Positions 60,481 to 64,000 of a stretch of DNA of 64,000 nt are shown here, in pieces. Origin of the DNA: Callipepla californica brunnescens. Lineage: Eukaryota; Chordata; Aves; Galliformes; Odontophoridae. A model generated the notes under the pieces. The model had not been told where the DNA came from, ran no database searches, and saw only the letters and a program-made list of their open reading frames with translations. The stretch is from positions 32,490,842 through 32,554,841 of the forward strand of contig JALIRH010000003.1 of the NCBI GenBank assembly GCA_023055505.1, in the 5' to 3' direction. Each line of letters begins with the position of its first letter. The stretch's first letter is position 1. A program made the translations under genes and the position numbers.

Positions 60481-63400
60481 TCTGCTGCTTTAATATGGGT
60501 GCGTGTGGGGTGTGCGCCTGGTCATGGCCCTTGGCCCCTCGCGTTCAGGCGCGGAGAGGGGCTGCAGCATTTGCACCTTGAAGCAAACGCACAAAAGAAA
60601 GAGAAGGAGAACGTGGGTTGTTTGTCTTTGGTGTAAGCTGATGGGCAAAATGATGCCAAATGTGCCAGTTCCAGCAGCAGGTGTGCAAAATTATTCCAAA
60701 TATTGCTGAGAGATTGTACACCGCTGTCAGAAATAACAGCTTGCCCTATGTGGCAATAATTTAGCACGCAGTAGAAACAATAGACACAAAAAATACGTAC
60801 ATTCAACTTTGCAGAATATTGTTTGCACGCTTATTGTTCTCTTTCTATAACAACACGCAGCTGCTCTTTACGTTTGGGCTTCATTGTGAAATGGTCAGAC
60901 AGTGCTCTCCTGCAGTGTGTACTTTGATAAGGCCTTGAGGCCCTTAGGCCCTTGGCTTTTGTTAGGAGCAAGGAGATTGGGGTCCTTGTATTATGTATGA
61001 ACACAAATATGTCAAACTGGGGAGTTGAGATTTGCTTTCCCCATCTTTTCATTCTATACTTAAATTAGTGAAACTCAGGAGTAACTTGTGAGGTCGGAGG
61101 AGCTGTACAGTTGTGCAGCCAATGTAACTGGAGGCAGAAGCAAATCAGTTTCTATTGAGGTTACAGAAAACTGCAGTTCTTGTTGCTGGAGCAGGATTGA
61201 AGTGAAAATAATTTTTCAGTTGAACGACTGGGAGAAATTTGCTTGCTAGGCATGATATCAAGCGTATCATCGGCTTACTGACCACTGTGGCAGGCGGTAT
61301 CACGTTTCCCTGTCTTTTCTTGGAAAATGTACTGCAGCTTCCCCCAGTCATAAATTCTCATGCGTAGCTGCATTCCAGATCTAAAAATAAATAGAAACCC
61401 TCTGGATGTGCGGAGAGGACCTATTTTGGGGATTTTACTATGTTAAAGGCTTTCTGATATGGCACCACAAGCTAAGGGCTTCTAATCAAAATTATTGTGA
61501 AGGAAGCTTTTACATATCTGCTCTACAAGTGCTTCAGCTAGGCACATGCAAAGCAGTCATTGCTTTGAAAGCAGTAGGCAGCAGCCACCTCTGTGGCTCT
61601 GACTTTCTTTACCCAAGATGTCTCAAAAACATCAGGGAGAGTAGGGTTTTTAAAAATTCTAAGCAGAAAAGCAGTTCTTTTATTGCTGAGCTGCTGATGT
61701 GGTTTTTATTCTGATGTTTATTGTGTATTGTGGTAAAATCAGCTAGAAGATTGGATTTTCATGACCGCACAAAACAGGAAAATATCTTGTGGCTGCTGTG
61801 ATTATGTCATTTACTGTCATTGTTGTGATTTTACATTTGTAAGGCTGAAAAACTGTTCTTTTTGTATATGTTAGCTACTTATTGCCACAAAAATTACATG
61901 TGTCGGATACTACTGAGAGAGAGAAGATGTAGGTCTGGGATGTAGCGGTTCTGAATTCTGTTGCTCAGTGCATTGGGAGAACTTGGTAATCAGAGTGTGG
62001 CAGTGTGGCTGTTTGGGTCTTGGATGTAGTGAGCAACAAGGAGACCGTTGTGTACTAGACATGCCTCATCTTTCATAACAGGGCTATAAATTATAAATGA
62101 GAAATTAAATGGAAGGTTGGGAGAAGATAAAAGTGATCAGTAAGAACCTGCTTCTTAATGCAGCATGCTTTTCCTACTGCAGTATACTGTCTTGCTACTC
62201 TCAACTGCCTCTGTTATTTAAGCAAGTGGCAAGTGTTGGAATAACAGCAGATCTTGTATGGTGCAACAACCCATTCCTGACCTGCAGCTGTTCAAATCAC
62301 TATTTACTTGCCAGCCCGGCCAGTTGCTGTTTTTTTGGGTTCTGTGATTTCATTTTTTAATTTTGTTTTTATATGCTGAGATGAATCACATCTCTTTCCC
62401 TGAAGGACAAACAGTTTAATTACTACCTAGACGCGTTAAATAGAAATTTCAGCCTTTCTCCAGGCTGGTTGTTGAAGCCATTGCCACTTTCATTCCTTCA
62501 GTTGTCCCAGTCACTTCCAGCCCACACACCTTTTCCATACCTGATGAACATATGGTTAATCTACAATGGGCTTGCAACTGCACATGATAATATCTGAAAA
62601 CAGGAAACTTTGTGTCTTCAGTAGGAATTAATTACATGCCTAGCACAGTGTCACTGTGGGCATTGACAACAACTGAACAACTTTTTTTTTAACACACGTA
62701 TGCAGGTTTACGTAACTATATACGAGAGATTAGAAATTAGTGATAACAATAACTAGAAAGTATTGAAAATAGTCTTTTTTTTTAATATTTATGTAAGTAT
62801 CTGCAATTACAGAAATGGCCCCAAAGTTTCTTTGTGTTTCAGTACAGTTTTAAAAAATGTTTGGCTTTTGAGTTTGTATTCCTTGTGCCTTGGAAGCTGT
62901 TCCTGCTGTTATGTGCTTTGGAGATTTCTGGCAGAGGAAAACAAACTGTTATTAAAAGGAATAGTGTGTTTGATTTTGGTATCAAGGACATGCAGCTGAG
63001 TGTTATTGATAAGCCCAGATCTCTTAATCTGTTGATTTGCTACTGGTACCATGTTTTTAGGGTTCAAATAATGACCCTGCTGGCTTGAGTTGGTGTGAAG
63101 ATTCAGTGCTACCTTTCATAGAGTAGACTTGAGAAATGCTAACAGCTAATTATTTACTTACAAAAGTATTTCTCAGCATTTTCTCCAATGCGTTTCTTAC
63201 TTTCTGGCATTCTGTGTGTTTTGTGTGTGCCAGCACTTGAAGAGTTCTTTGTGGAGAAACTACTTTAGCTCCTTCAGTAGAAGCTGCAATGTTTGCATTA
63301 CTGTTAAGCTGGAAACATTTATTGCTTTCCTTAAGATGTTGTATGAGCTTTCTTCCAATTCAGAATTTATTTTTAATTATTCTCTTAACTGTTTATAAGT

Positions 63401-64000
63401 TCATTATAAATTATAGAGCAGATAGCTTAAAAGAAATCATGAAGATCACAAGTGTGACCCGTATAAGGGGGATTGTTGAGCCATGGGGAATGAATGAAAA
63501 AGTGTCTTGGTGTTCTAGAAGCTCATTCATAACTCAGTGGTCTCCCCTAGGGAAGTCCAAGGTATGTTTGAATCTGTCTGTCTGAACTGTAGAACAGGCT
63601 TTCTTATGAATCCTTTCATTAGGGGAGAAGAGGCCAGGGGAAGATGTGTTCAGACTATCCCAACTATAAAAACCAACTCTAGATTTTGCTATAAATATAC
63701 ATGGTACCTTTCAGCCTGTAGGGCCCATCTTTGTTCCTGGTTCCACCTCTTCTGACTACTGTCCATGTGAACTGGAAAAAGAAAATAGAGTAGCATCTGA
63801 CTTGGGTAAAAAGAAAAAAAAAAACAACAGTAACAAAAAGTGCCTTCAATTAAGAAATTCAGGAAGCTTATGACTATTCCACGTTTAACTGTGGGGATAT
63901 GCAGTTCCAGACTGCGTTTATCCTATAAACAGTCTTCAAAGTGAAGAAATATCCAAATACTTTCCTCCTTCACTTACATTGATCTAGACTTACACAGGGA
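60481..64000. other. Region upstream of HEATR1, no gene seen
   Basis: A+T-rich sequence with short ORFs only, the longest near 102 codons at 61406-61714 and without a recognisable domain. No CR1 fragment was recognised. In mammals ACTN2 follows HEATR1 here, but no ACTN2-like peptide is visible. The first 200 bp still belong to the CpG-rich promoter shore. Confidence 0.6.

Noticed and set aside
1..64000. tRNA, rRNA, CRISPR, bacterial operon or phage features
   Set aside because: None seen. The window is an ordinary vertebrate gene neighbourhood. I also scanned HEATR1 introns for box C/D snoRNA patterns (C box, D box and terminal stem) and found none I could support.

Overview
This is nuclear DNA from a vertebrate, almost certainly a bird. 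It has split genes with GT-AG introns, two CpG-island promoters, many CR1 LINE fragments of the avian type and one avian-type solo LTR. There are no operons or bacterial signals. The gene order EDARADD > LGALS8 > < HEATR1 matches human 1q42-43 as I know it. A galliform, with chicken chromosome 3 as the obvious candidate, is my inference from the CR1 sequences and was not tested.

Layout. 1-8059 (+): the 3' part of EDARADD, with three coding exons ending in the death domain; its 5' exons lie outside the window. About 8060-10500 is a probable long 3'UTR. 10500-13400 is intergenic and holds one orphan exon-like ORF. 13400-13670 is the LGALS8 CpG-island promoter. 15410-26129 (+) is the complete galectin-8 coding sequence: 9 coding exons, 315 aa, two galectin domains. 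27200-27870 is the short gap between two convergent 3' ends. 28004-60008 (-) is the complete coding sequence of HEATR1 (UTP10/BAP28 homologue): 44 coding exons that join in frame to 6462 nt and 2153 aa, close to the human length of 2144 aa. About 59930-60480 is its CpG-island promoter. 60481-64000 shows no recognisable gene; in mammals ACTN2 follows at a distance.

The three genes share no pathway. EDARADD is the death-domain adaptor of ectodysplasin receptor signalling (feather, scale, hair and tooth placodes). LGALS8 is a beta-galactoside-binding lectin acting outside cells and on damaged endosomes. HEATR1 is a nucleolar ribosome-biogenesis factor. They are conserved neighbours only.

I found no new multi-gene system. 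The items most worth checking are an orphan exon whose only open phase matches an EDARADD splice site, an unidentified 130-bp repeat present as an inverted pair around the 3' part of LGALS8, clusters of perfect palindromes in introns, and several weak or competing splice sites in HEATR1. Exon limits were read by eye from splice consensus, reading-phase continuity and remembered human protein sequences. No search was run.
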